Below, one piece after another: positions 1 to 6,252 of a DNA stretch of 64,000 nt; position 1 is the first letter of the stretch; each line of letters starts with the position of its first letter. The notes below the pieces were generated by a model. The model was not told where the DNA came from and searched no databases. It was given only the letters and a program-made list of their open reading frames with translations. The DNA is taken from contig CANFHA010000013.1 of NCBI GenBank assembly GCA_947446645.1, forward strand, positions 62,001-126,000, written 5' to 3'. Both the position numbers and the translations under genes were made by a program. This DNA comes from Chitinophagaceae bacterium (lineage in GTDB: Bacteria > Bacteroidota > Bacteroidia > Chitinophagales > Chitinophagaceae).

Positions 1-249
1 CTGGTAGGCAATATGGTTGTACACAAAATGCCAGATATTTCGGCAGGTCTCATAATTATTACGGCCTCTCAGAACGTTGGCAATGCCTTTGGTGTGGTCG
101 AGCGTCTTATTAACCACTTGTGGTATAAACGCCACTGTATCGTTTACGCCTGCATTCTTTTGTACCGTATGAGTATCAACGTTTGCCTTTGGAAACAGAT
201 GGTCATATTGCAAACCGCTTTTAATGTTCCTGTGTTTTCTTGCTTCCAT
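1..249 (-). CDS. Transglutaminase-like protein, N-terminal fragment (cut by window start)
   Basis: An open frame of 83 codons starts at the ATG whose complement is 247-249 and runs off the left edge, so the stop and most of the protein are missing. The end of the visible part (NYETCRNIWHFVYNHIAYQ) resembles the helix that opens transglutaminase-like cysteine protease folds, where the nucleophile follows later. The catalytic residues lie outside the window, so activity cannot be judged. It begins 3 bp after the stop of the LEA-like gene and is clearly the third gene of a minus-strand operon with that gene and the holin-like gene. Such sets occur on mobile elements of Bacteroidota. The family call is tentative; the reading frame is solid. 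Confidence 0.6.
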   Translation of the reverse strand, partial: MEARKHRNIKSGLQYDHLFPKANVDTHTVQKNAGVNDTVAFIPQVVNKTLDHTKGIANVLRGRNNYETCRNIWHFVYNHIAYQ

Positions 250-252
250 TCA

Positions 253-735
253 TTACTTTTTTATGGTCAAATCCTGTTTGTGTTCGTATGCAACCTGTGT
301 CCAGCCTAAGTCAACCGTAGTTATTACGCCTACCGTGAAAACAATGGATTGTCTATTAGTCAGGGCTTTAACCATATCATACACAACCGAGAAAAAACTG
401 AGTACCGGGATTTTTACCATCATGTCCTTTATCAGCACTTGTCCGTATGCCGGAATTTTAATGTCCTTGTTGATGACCTGTGAACTGCCTACCAAAACAT
501 TTTTATGTGTTAGCTCAATAAAGGGGTACTTAATTTTAAAGCTCGCTCCCGTTGGGTTTTTAAGCAGTGCGTCCACTTTTATGGTCAATCCTTCAAGGCT
601 AAGTTGGTAAATGCTCGCATTTGGTATTACCTGCAATTGCACCTGCGCCCTGCTTATTCTATTATAGTAAGCTATGAGTGCAATCGTTCCTGCTCCAATG
701 ACTGTTCCGACAATTACCTTATTAGTTAAACTCAT
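253..735 (-). CDS. LEA14-like (LEA type 2) membrane-anchored protein
   Basis: A 160-residue protein with one N-terminal hydrophobic segment (about residues 7-25, VIVGTVIGAGTIALIAYY), then a beta-rich domain resembling the LEA14/WHy fold: repeated statements of 'ideal length' strands such as SLEGLTIKVDALLKNPTGASFKIKYP and a following strand with KDIKIPAYGQ. The NPTG/N-P motif within the second strand is typical of LEA type 2 domains. Its ATG overlaps the stop of the upstream holin-like gene by 4 bp, so the two are translationally coupled. Role on the element is unknown; such proteins may be membrane-tethered structural or stress factors. Fold assignment is by eye. Confidence 0.6.
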   Translation of the reverse strand: MSLTNKVIVGTVIGAGTIALIAYYNRISRAQVQLQVIPNASIYQLSLEGLTIKVDALLKNPTGASFKIKYPFIELTHKNVLVGSSQVINKDIKIPAYGQVLIKDMMVKIPVLSFFSVVYDMVKALTNRQSIVFTVGVITTVDLGWTQVAYEHKQDLTIKK

Positions 736-929
736 TGTTTTTTATCTTTTCTTTTTCTGTCTAAGTAGTCGGCTGTTAATTTATATCCAAGCCATATTGC
801 GCCTCCTAATAAGGCTTTCAGTCCGTAATCAACTAACCCGGTTACATCTACGTTGGCAAGTAGTATTGTTCCGGTAAGCAATACGTTACTGAAGTGCGAA
901 GTGCTTTGTGCTGCGTCTGTTTTCAACAT
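732..929 (-). CDS. Small holin-like membrane protein
   Basis: A 65-residue protein with one to two hydrophobic stretches (about residues 16-31 and 36-52) and a strongly basic C-terminus (DRKRKDKKQ). Size, the central GGAIWLGYKL segment and the charged tail are holin-like, but many unrelated small membrane proteins look the same. It is the first gene of the minus-strand set 929 to below 1, with helically phased repeats just upstream at 985-1040. Its stop overlaps the start of the LEA-like gene. Function is inferred only from size and topology. Confidence 0.5.
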   Translation of the reverse strand: MLKTDAAQSTSHFSNVLLTGTILLANVDVTGLVDYGLKALLGGAIWLGYKLTADYLDRKRKDKKQ

Positions 930-984
930 ATTTTTTCATTTGAGGTTGCGAAGATATTATTGGCGAAAAGGGGTACTTTCCAGA

Positions 985-1040
985 TTTGTGTCGGTTTGTG
1001 CAGGGTTTTGCAAAACATTGTTCAGTTGTGCAGAACATTG
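985..1040. repeat. Short repeats phased at about 10 bp upstream of the holin-like gene
   Basis: The stretch carries TTGTG(T/C)-type words starting near 986, 996 and 1026, and the related 15-mers TTTTGCAAAACATTG (1006-1020) and TTGTGCAGAACATTG (1026-1040), which are 20 bp apart and match at 13 of 15 positions. The spacing of about one and two helical turns is what an operator array for a DNA-binding protein would show. It lies between a small helix-turn-helix gene (1053-1274) and the holin-like operon it may control. Related words recur at 1884-1916. Confidence 0.4.
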
Positions 1041-1052
1041 TCTTTTTCCCGG

Positions 1053-1274
1053 TTAATTATCTAATGGTATTTCGGTTGGCAAGCCAAGTTTTTCGATAAT
1101 TATCATAACCTGGCTTATGTTAAAATAGCGTCCCTGTTTTTCCCCGATCTCATCGGCAAAGGGGCTTATCCATTTCTTGAACGTTCTTTCACAAACGTCA
1201 TAGACAGAAGCCAGTTCAGCGATTGAATAAGGCATCACTTTTATCTTCCCGTCTTTTACTATTGGTCGTGCCAT
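1053..1274 (-). CDS. Small helix-turn-helix DNA-binding protein
   Basis: A 73-residue basic protein. Residues about 17-40 (IAELASVYDVCERTFKKWIS) form a helix-turn-helix resembling the MerR/excisionase-type winged-helix start, followed by GRYFNISQVMIIIEKLG, a wing and helix that recur in its relative at 5616-5840. The two proteins share most of the motif (ELA-x-YxxCE-TFKKW-x-PF-x-E-GE-x-GRY-x-N). It lies 5 bp downstream of the 186-residue unknown gene and is probably co-transcribed with it. Likely a regulator or excisionase-like factor of the element; the exact role is not visible. Confidence 0.65.
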   Translation of the reverse strand: MARPIVKDGKIKVMPYSIAELASVYDVCERTFKKWISPFADEIGEKQGRYFNISQVMIIIEKLGLPTEIPLDN

Positions 1275-1279
1275 AAAGA

Positions 1280-1840
1280 TTATTTGCTTGGATTAAGGAG
1301 TTGTGAGTAGATGATTGAAGTGTAGAATAATCGGATTAGCCCGTACTCTTTCAGTTGCAGCAGTTTTTTACGGCACTTTATGAATGCTTTGCTGTAAGGC
1401 TTATTTGTGTATTGCCAATATGATTTGGCTAAAATGTATATGTACTCACGATAATCAGGGATTTCCGCTCTCTTTTGTTGCAGCTTATTATACCACGATA
1501 GTGTCTCAGGAAACCCATACTGAAAGTGCTTATTAAACCAAATTGAGGGGTGAGGCAAGTATTTTGGTGTTTCGTCCACAAAATATTGGTTGGCAAGAAT
1601 GATCCTTTCGCAAAAGGCTATAAAGGCTTTTTGCAGGTCTGTGCTTGAAAGGAAATAGTTGGTTATTTCCTGCTTTACCCGTTCTACTTCTTTAGGATAA
1701 AAGTGTTCCTCTTGCCACAATGCTGCATAGGCGAATTGCCATGCGGCATTTGAAAGTTTTTCAATTGGGGGAGTTTTCTTTGACTTGCTATTTGCAGGCT
1801 TTAATGCGATCTGTGCCATGTCCTTTATTTTCGGACGCAA
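1280..1840 (-). CDS. Uncharacterised 186-residue protein of the mobile element
   Basis: I do not recognise this family. The protein is basic, rich in aromatic residues and predicted to be mostly helical, with no signal peptide or membrane segment. An alternative start at Met8 (position 1819) would remove a short basic leader. It sits directly before the small helix-turn-helix gene (5 bp apart) and the pair forms a minus-strand operon. The upstream interval contains TTGTGC and TGCAAAACAT words shared with the repeats at 985-1040, suggesting common control. A replication or regulatory role on the element is possible but unsupported by motifs. Confidence 0.55.
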   Translation of the reverse strand: MRPKIKDMAQIALKPANSKSKKTPPIEKLSNAAWQFAYAALWQEEHFYPKEVERVKQEITNYFLSSTDLQKAFIAFCERIILANQYFVDETPKYLPHPSIWFNKHFQYGFPETLSWYNKLQQKRAEIPDYREYIYILAKSYWQYTNKPYSKAFIKCRKKLLQLKEYGLIRLFYTSIIYSQLLNPSK

Positions 1841-2109
1841 AGATGAATTAGCCTAAAAACCCCGTTTCACGGTTTGGGTAGAGTTGTGCCTGGTTATTCA
1901 GAGTAATGCAAAACATGGATGGATAAGTCCGGGAAGGGTTGCTTTGGACTTCTTTATGCCGGAATGTTCCGAGTTATTCCGAGTTGTTCCAAAATCCCAA
2001 GTCAGGAACAAGTTCAAAACGACACAGTTTTATCAACGGCAAAGTATATCTGCAACATTTTTATTATTTCCACCGGGCTGGATTATAATGGCATGATTTT
2101 GGTGAACAC
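1841..2109. other. Intergenic interval with operator-like words
   Basis: No convincing gene. On the side nearest the minus-strand gene it holds TTGTGCCTGG (1884-1893) and TGCAAAACAT (1907-1916), which match the phased repeats at 985-1040. Further on, TTCCGAGTTATTCCGAGTTG (about 1967-1986) is a short direct repeat of TTCCGAGT with a 10-bp period. Confidence 0.4.
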
Positions 2110-2346
2110 ATGAATAATCGTTTGCAAATGAACATTTACAAAATAACCTATATCAGGAATGAGGCTGCTTTATGCAAAGAAATTACCACTACAACCGAAT
2201 TGGTGGGTTTGTATCACTATGAACACACACACGGAAACCTAATATATGCCATAGTAAAAGCGGAAAATGAAGATAACGCCCTTACGATCGCAAAGTTCAT
2301 ATCCAAAGAAGTAAAAGATAAGTTTAGCGTTAAAGAAGCAAATTAA
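2110..2346 (+). CDS. Small uncharacterised protein
   Basis: A 78-residue protein; a second possible start is Met7 (2128). It has a strand-rich first half (MNIYKITYIRNEAALCKEI, then YHYEHTHGNLIYAIVKAEN) and a C-terminal helix (EDNALTIAKFISKEVKDKF), so a small ferredoxin-like alpha/beta fold is possible. I do not recognise a family. It is the only plus-strand gene before the repeat and inverted-repeat region that starts about 35 bp after its stop. Confidence 0.5.
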   Translation: MNNRLQMNIYKITYIRNEAALCKEITTTTELVGLYHYEHTHGNLIYAIVKAENEDNALTIAKFISKEVKDKFSVKEAN

Positions 2347-2381
2347 CGGTTTGCCGTTGATTTGAAAACGATTTAAAAATC

Positions 2382-2444
2382 ATTGAAAATATTTGGTCGC
2401 GAATTGAAAATGTTTGTCCGCATATTGAAAATAATTGCCCTCAA
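2382..2444. repeat. Three tandem 21-bp repeats (iteron-like)
   Basis: Three consecutive 21-bp units begin at 2382, 2403 and 2424. Each opens with ATTGAAAAT and continues with (A/G/A)-T-T-G-rich and C-rich halves. A weaker fourth unit begins at 2361 (TTTGAAAAC). Exactly two helical turns per unit is the usual geometry for iterons bound by a plasmid Rep protein or for operators bound by a dimer. Confidence 0.6.
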
Positions 2445-2478
2445 TTTAAGTTCTATCTACTTCCCAATATTTAATGGT

Positions 2479-2496
2479 CATTTTAGCGATAAAATG
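2479..2496. other. Small perfect hairpin CATTTTA-GCGA-TAAAATG
   Basis: A 7-bp perfect inverted repeat closes a GCGA tetraloop. It lies between the 21-bp repeats and the promoter-like box of the large inverted repeat. It has no T-tract, so it is not an obvious terminator. It may be part of the same origin or regulatory unit. Confidence 0.4.
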
Positions 2497-2573
2497 TCGC
2501 TGCAACCCTTGTATTTACTGTAAAAATGCCATGTATTTAATGCGCTCTAACGTATAGAAATAGAATTTAGAGC

Positions 2574-2581
2574 TATATTTG
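2574..2581 (+). promoter_or_regulatory. Bacteroidota-type -7 box (TATATTTG) before the large inverted repeat
   Basis: TATATTTG matches the TAnnTTTG consensus. I see no good TTTG -33 box at the expected distance. It would start transcription near 2588, about 35 bp before the inverted repeat, so the repeat would be in the transcript. Confidence 0.4.
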
Positions 2582-2587
2582 CACCAG

Positions 2588-2763
2588 TATAAAACTCTTG
2601 AAGCGTTACTGCTTTAAGTCTCGTCCTGAAAACTGGTAATTTTTAACGACTACGAGACAATAAGTAAGAACGCTCACGCCAAAGGCGTGGGCGCTCGCTT
2701 ATTCGTAGTCGGGCATACCAGTGCCTCAGGACGCGGTAAGTGGAGACCTGCGTCTTTTTTTTT
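2588..2763 (+). ncRNA. Putative structured RNA with a 112-nt near-perfect hairpin
   Basis: Paired arms are CGTCCTGA (2622-2629) with TCAGGACG (2726-2733), ACTGGTA (2632-2638) with TACCAGT (2716-2722), CGACTACGA (2647-2655) with TCGTAGTCG (2703-2711), AATAAG (2659-2664) with CTTATT (2698-2703, sharing one base with the previous arm), and CACGCC (2675-2680) with GGCGTG (2684-2689) around a short loop. The internal loops are unequal, as in folded RNAs and single-strand recombination sites. A TATATTTG box precedes it. A short hairpin with nine T residues follows (GGAGAC-CTGC-GTCTTT, about 2742-2763), which could end the transcript before the receiver gene. The alternatives are an oriT or other single-strand site, or a leader attenuator. 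The structure is seen; that it is an RNA is inferred. Confidence 0.45.
2742..2763 (+). terminator. Possible weak intrinsic terminator or attenuator
   Basis: GGAGAC pairs with GTCTTT around CTGC (including two G-T pairs) and runs into a T-tract. It separates the large inverted repeat from the GTG of the receiver gene at 2794, so it could end a small RNA or attenuate the receiver gene. Confidence 0.35.
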
Positions 2764-2793
2764 GCACAGGTCCCGCCTTTTAAAATTAGGCCT

Positions 2794-3255
2794 GTGATTA
2801 CAAAAAAAATAACGCTGGCGGTTATAGATGACCACAATCTACTTAGGACGCAATTTTGCGATTTACTCGATAAGTTAGGTTATGAGGTAATTATTCAAGC
2901 GGAAAATGGGGAAGATGCATTAAAGAAATTTGAGAATAGCAAGCAGTTGCCTAAAGTCTGTCTTTTAGACGTAAGTATGCCTGTTATGGATGGATTTGAA
3001 ACAGCTACCGCTTTGTCGAAGAAATATCCGGGCCTGCGGATACTTGCTTGCAGTTTAAACAATGATGAAGATAGTGTGATTGGCATGATAAAAAGTGGTG
3101 CTCGTGGCTATATGGTAAAAACCGGGACAATAGTAGAAACGAAACAAGCAATAGACACCATATCTGATTCCGGTTATTATTTCGACAGACACGCTGTTAA
3201 AATACTATTAGAGTACCTGCGAAAAGATGTCTCTCCTCAAAAATCGCATGGGTAA
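2794..3255 (+). CDS. Orphan single-domain response regulator (CheY-like)
   Basis: A receiver domain of about 120 residues with the acidic pair at residues 12-13 (IDD), phosphoacceptor Asp in CLLDVSMPVMDG, and the conserved Lys in YMVKTG. A short tail of about 25 residues follows with no complete DNA-binding domain, although the pattern resembles NarL-type receivers. I chose GTG at 2794, because the ATG 54 bp upstream lies inside the T-tract hairpin region and would add an unlike 18-residue leader. No kinase is adjacent. The kinase at 4173-5531 has its own regulator, so the partner of this protein is unknown. It resembles the minus-strand receiver at 20557-20940. Confidence 0.8.
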   Translation: MITKKITLAVIDDHNLLRTQFCDLLDKLGYEVIIQAENGEDALKKFENSKQLPKVCLLDVSMPVMDGFETATALSKKYPGLRILACSLNNDEDSVIGMIKSGARGYMVKTGTIVETKQAIDTISDSGYYFDRHAVKILLEYLRKDVSPQKSHG

Positions 3256-3373
3256 AAGCTGAAAACAATCCCAAAAGAATTTAGACTACCAAGTATATTT
3301 TATTTATATTTTATTTGAAATGGATTGATTTACATTAGTAAATAATTAACATTCGTGTAAAAACAGAATGAAA

Positions 3374-3381
3374 TAATTTTG
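3374..3381 (+). promoter_or_regulatory. Candidate -7 box (TAATTTTG) for the two-component operon
   Basis: TAATTTTG fits TAnnTTTG and lies 104 bp before the response regulator start at 3485. A TTCG about 18-20 bp upstream is only a partial -33 match. Confidence 0.35.
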
Positions 3382-3484
3382 CAGAAATTTTATAATGCTG
3401 TATTAAACGCTGATACCTTTCATCTACGGTAATTGCGAGGCTTATTGTTCTTAAAAAAATTCAAAACGTGAAAATGATCTGTGC

Positions 3485-4168
3485 ATGTACAAAAAGATAT
3501 TGCTGGTCGAGGATGACGTGAAATTGTCTAATGATATTAAAAGACAATTAGTTTTTGAGGGGTATGAAGTAGATACGGCATTTGATGGGGTGTTGGGTGA
3601 ACGGCTTATACTGCGAAATAAGTACGATTGCCTGCTTTTGGATATTAACATGCCCGGAAAGAATGGCTATGATCTCGCTGGCAGCGTTAGAAAGATGCAA
3701 AAAACGACCCCGATTATTCTTTTGACCGCCTTTGGGGAGATTGAAGATAAGCTGCAAGGCTTTGAATGTGGGGCAGACGACTATGTCACAAAGCCTTTTT
3801 ACTTTAAAGAACTTTTAGCCCGGATAAAAGTTGCAGTTAAAAGGTCTGAACACTCCGGTATTGAAAATAAGAATATCGTTATAGCCGATCTCGTTATTGA
3901 CCTGGAGAAAAAGCTCGTGTACCGGAATGGCACTCCTATCAAACTTACCGCAAGAGAGTTCTTATTGCTGAAGATTTTAGCCGAAGCACAAGGAAATCCG
4001 GTTTCTAAAAAAGAGCTGATAAAAACGGTATGGGGTGCTTCTTTTGAGTTCAATACAAATACTATTGAGGTATTTATCAACCTCCTGCGCAATAAAATTG
4101 ATAAAAAATTTTCACCTAAACTGATAAAAACGAGAAGTGGCTTCGGCTATTATTTAAGCAAAGATTGA
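3485..4168 (+). CDS. OmpR/PhoB-type response regulator
   Basis: A 227-residue protein with full two-domain architecture. The receiver domain (1-120) has the acidic pair at 10-11, phosphoacceptor Asp53 in LLLDINMPG, and KPF at about 103. The winged-helix trans_reg_C domain (about 130-225) carries LTAREFLLLKILAEAQG and the recognition-helix region NTIEVFINLLRNKID. It resembles the RprY/CzcR group common in Bacteroidota. The kinase gene follows after 4 bp, so the pair is one operon. On an integrated element such pairs may sense an envelope or metal signal, but the target genes cannot be read from sequence. Confidence 0.92.
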   Translation: MYKKILLVEDDVKLSNDIKRQLVFEGYEVDTAFDGVLGERLILRNKYDCLLLDINMPGKNGYDLAGSVRKMQKTTPIILLTAFGEIEDKLQGFECGADDYVTKPFYFKELLARIKVAVKRSEHSGIENKNIVIADLVIDLEKKLVYRNGTPIKLTAREFLLLKILAEAQGNPVSKKELIKTVWGASFEFNTNTIEVFINLLRNKIDKKFSPKLIKTRSGFGYYLSKD

Positions 4169-4172
4169 GACC

Positions 4173-5531
4173 ATGAAACTACGGAATAAACTTGCATTCA
4201 GTTATACCATTGCTTTTACCTGCTTACTTGGGGTAACCTTCATTTCCATATACTATATCTCTAAAAAGAACAGACGAAATGAATTTCACCAGCGGTTTAA
4301 AGACAGAACCCTGATTTCATTCCGGTTGATAACCGAAATGCACAACATTGACGATGACGTTCTTGATAAGTTAGATAAAAGTGTCGTTAACAATCTCCGG
4401 CAAAATACCTTTTTGTTTGATAGTTCCGGCAGCCTAATTTATACTACAACCGACAATGCGAAGCCTCATTACGCCGATGAAATATTGAGTTCTTTAAGAC
4501 AGGGCAACAACGAACTTTTCGTGCCTGTTGATACCTGCGAATTATTAGGAGTCAAATTCATGGATAAAGGTAAAACGTACTATGGTATTGCCAAAGCTGA
4601 TGATAAAATAGGACGGGCAACAATGAAGTTTCTTGCGGTACTACTATTAACTTCTTTTTCTGTTTCCGTAATAATTGTAATACTGTTATCACGCTATTTA
4701 TCTTGTTTAATTACCTCGCCAATGACAAGGCTTGCAAAAGAAATAGAAAATATTTCACCCGGCAAACTATCGGTGAGGGTTTTTGAAAATAAGAGAAAAG
4801 ATGAGATTAATTATTTAGCCAGCAAGTTCAATGAAATGCTTGATAAAGTGGAGAACGCATTTAAATTTAAGCACCAATTTATTCATCACTTATCCCATGA
4901 ACTTAAAACGCCATTGGCTGTAATGATGGCAAATGCGGAATCGGCTTTAGTTGAAAATACGTTTGATAACTATAAAGACTGTCTGCAATTTCAAAAGGAT
5001 GGTATTGTGGAATTGTCCAACATGATTAATACGATGATGGACATTTCCAAAAAGGAAAACCAGTTAACCGATTATGACAACATTAGAATTGATGAACTGG
5101 TATTTGAGTGCATTGATGAAATTTCCCTGCTAAATAGCCAAGCTATGTTCGATTTTCAAATAGATCAGCCAATTGAACAAAGTGAGCGTTTGACGATTAA
5201 GGGAAATAGTAGAATGCTGAAAATAGCTATCGGTAACCTTTTGAAAAATGCCGTAACCTATTCTATTTCGCAGACCGTGAAAATTGAGGTTGCTGCTAAA
5301 GACAATCAGGTTCAGCTATCAATAATAAATGATGGCAATACTATTTCTCAAGATGAAGTTAAACATTTGTTTAAACACTCATTCCGGGGGGCAAACAATA
5401 ATAATGCAAAAGGTTTTGGATTGGGGCTTATATTAACCAACCGGATTATTGCACTCCATGAAGGAACGTTAAAATACAAAATAACTGACCAAGGTATGAA
5501 TTGCTTTTCTACGCAGTTTCACGTTTTGTAA
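4173..5531 (+). CDS. Membrane sensor histidine kinase
   Basis: A 452-residue classical kinase. TM1 is at about 8-29, an extracytoplasmic sensor region at 30-150, and TM2 at about 152-176 is followed by a HAMP linker. The HisKA dimerisation domain has phosphoacceptor His242 in LSHELKTP. The HATPase_c domain carries the N box (GNLLKNAV), a DGN in place of the usual D-x-G motif, and the G2 box GFGLGLIL. It pairs with the response regulator 4 bp upstream. The sensor domain has no motif I recognise. All catalytic motifs are present, so it is probably active. Confidence 0.93.
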   Translation: MKLRNKLAFSYTIAFTCLLGVTFISIYYISKKNRRNEFHQRFKDRTLISFRLITEMHNIDDDVLDKLDKSVVNNLRQNTFLFDSSGSLIYTTTDNAKPHYADEILSSLRQGNNELFVPVDTCELLGVKFMDKGKTYYGIAKADDKIGRATMKFLAVLLLTSFSVSVIIVILLSRYLSCLITSPMTRLAKEIENISPGKLSVRVFENKRKDEINYLASKFNEMLDKVENAFKFKHQFIHHLSHELKTPLAVMMANAESALVENTFDNYKDCLQFQKDGIVELSNMINTMMDISKKENQLTDYDNIRIDELVFECIDEISLLNSQAMFDFQIDQPIEQSERLTIKGNSRMLKIAIGNLLKNAVTYSISQTVKIEVAAKDNQVQLSIINDGNTISQDEVKHLFKHSFRGANNNNAKGFGLGLILTNRIIALHEGTLKYKITDQGMNCFSTQFHVL

Positions 5532-5615
5532 TGGTTTTCAGGTTTATTTTAATGTCATTAAGGTTTTCTTAAGGAGCTGTTAACGAAAATTGCAACTCAC
5601 TTAAAATCAAACCCC

Positions 5616-5840
5616 TTGACTACTGTTTGTGATGTAAATGAGATCAAAGCCTATTCGACCAAAGAATTAGCTAATATATACGGTATTTGCGAAAAAACTT
5701 TCAAAAAATGGCTGATACCATTTTACAATGAGGTAGGAGAACGGCATGGGCGATACTATAATGTTGCCCAGGTAAAAATCATATTTGGCAGATTAGGTGT
5801 GCCGTGTAAAATAGTACAAAGAACATTATTTGAAAAATAA
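5616..5840 (+). CDS. Small helix-turn-helix regulator, paralogue of the 1053-1274 protein
   Basis: A 74-residue protein with the same motif as its minus-strand relative (ELANIYGICEKTFKKWLIPF, then GERHGRYYNVAQVKIIFGRLG). The frame has no ATG before the domain, so TTG at 5616 is the likeliest start. TTGCAACT occurs 19 bp upstream (5590-5597). The same word is half of the perfect palindrome before the large block at 6.25 kb. It is therefore a candidate autoregulator and repressor of that block. This is inference from position and shared words only. Confidence 0.6.
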   Translation: MTTVCDVNEIKAYSTKELANIYGICEKTFKKWLIPFYNEVGERHGRYYNVAQVKIIFGRLGVPCKIVQRTLFEK

Positions 5841-5975
5841 TTCAGTGCAAATACTGCATGAATTATGTACCAATTAACCATAGTGAAAGATTATTAAAGC
5901 CTATTAAAGAACAAAAAGATTTGAGGTAAGTATTTATGAAAATTATTTGTTCGGGGGTTAATTACAAAATGATTT

Positions 5976-6013
5976 TGATAAAAAAAACCGTTTTTTACCC
6001 GTTTTTTTTATCA
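5976..6013. terminator. Stem-loop with A8/T8 arms, possible bidirectional terminator
   Basis: TGATAAAAAAAAC (5976-5988) pairs perfectly with GTTTTTTTTATCA (6001-6013) around a 12-nt loop. The T-run in the right arm suggests termination of the small regulator gene ending at 5840, or insulation of the block downstream. Confidence 0.45.
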
Positions 6014-6186
6014 TTTAAATTCCTTTGTTTTGACAGTTTTCTTTTTCGTAAAATTAGATTCTGTATAAAACAAATTTTTGGGAAAAAGTGTTGAAGAATC
6101 ATTTTATGCAACGATTATAGTTTAAATCTATTGGGTTTTTATGCGTCAGAGAAAATAAAGGGGCATCTAAATAAAGATTTTTCATG

Positions 6187-6200
6187 AAAGTTGCAACTTT
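6187..6200. promoter_or_regulatory. Perfect 14-bp palindrome AAAGTTGCAACTTT, candidate operator
   Basis: The palindrome ends 15 bp before TACTTTTC (6216-6223), a near match to the -7 consensus, so it covers the place of the -33 box. That is a classic repressor position. Half of it (TTGCAACT) recurs at 5590-5597. Confidence 0.5.
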
Positions 6201-6252
6201 TTAATAAAAAATTTTTACTTTTCGCCCCTCACAGACTTATAAATATTTTAAA

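Larger units (their letters stand above)
5841..6252. other. AT-rich promoter interval before the VWA-tubulin-Hsp70 block
   Basis: No gene is visible. It contains an A/T stem-loop (5976-6013), the palindrome AAAGTTGCAACTTT (6187-6200) and a promoter-like TACTTTTC (6216-6223). Confidence 0.5.

Noticed and set aside
13-610. Plus-strand open frames over the minus-strand LEA-like operon
   Set aside because: They have Cys/Phe-rich composition unlike proteins here and oppose a well-supported operon.
2622-2733. 6S RNA
   Set aside because: The length, lack of a large central bubble and location on a mobile element do not fit the 6S structure.
2588-2763. Retron msr-msd for the large hairpin
   Set aside because: No reverse transcriptase gene is within reach in the window, and no branching-G context could be identified.
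2643-2837. A minus-strand open frame (64 codons) over the inverted repeat
   Set aside because: It exists only because the arms are open in that frame; it has no domain and overlaps the receiver gene start.
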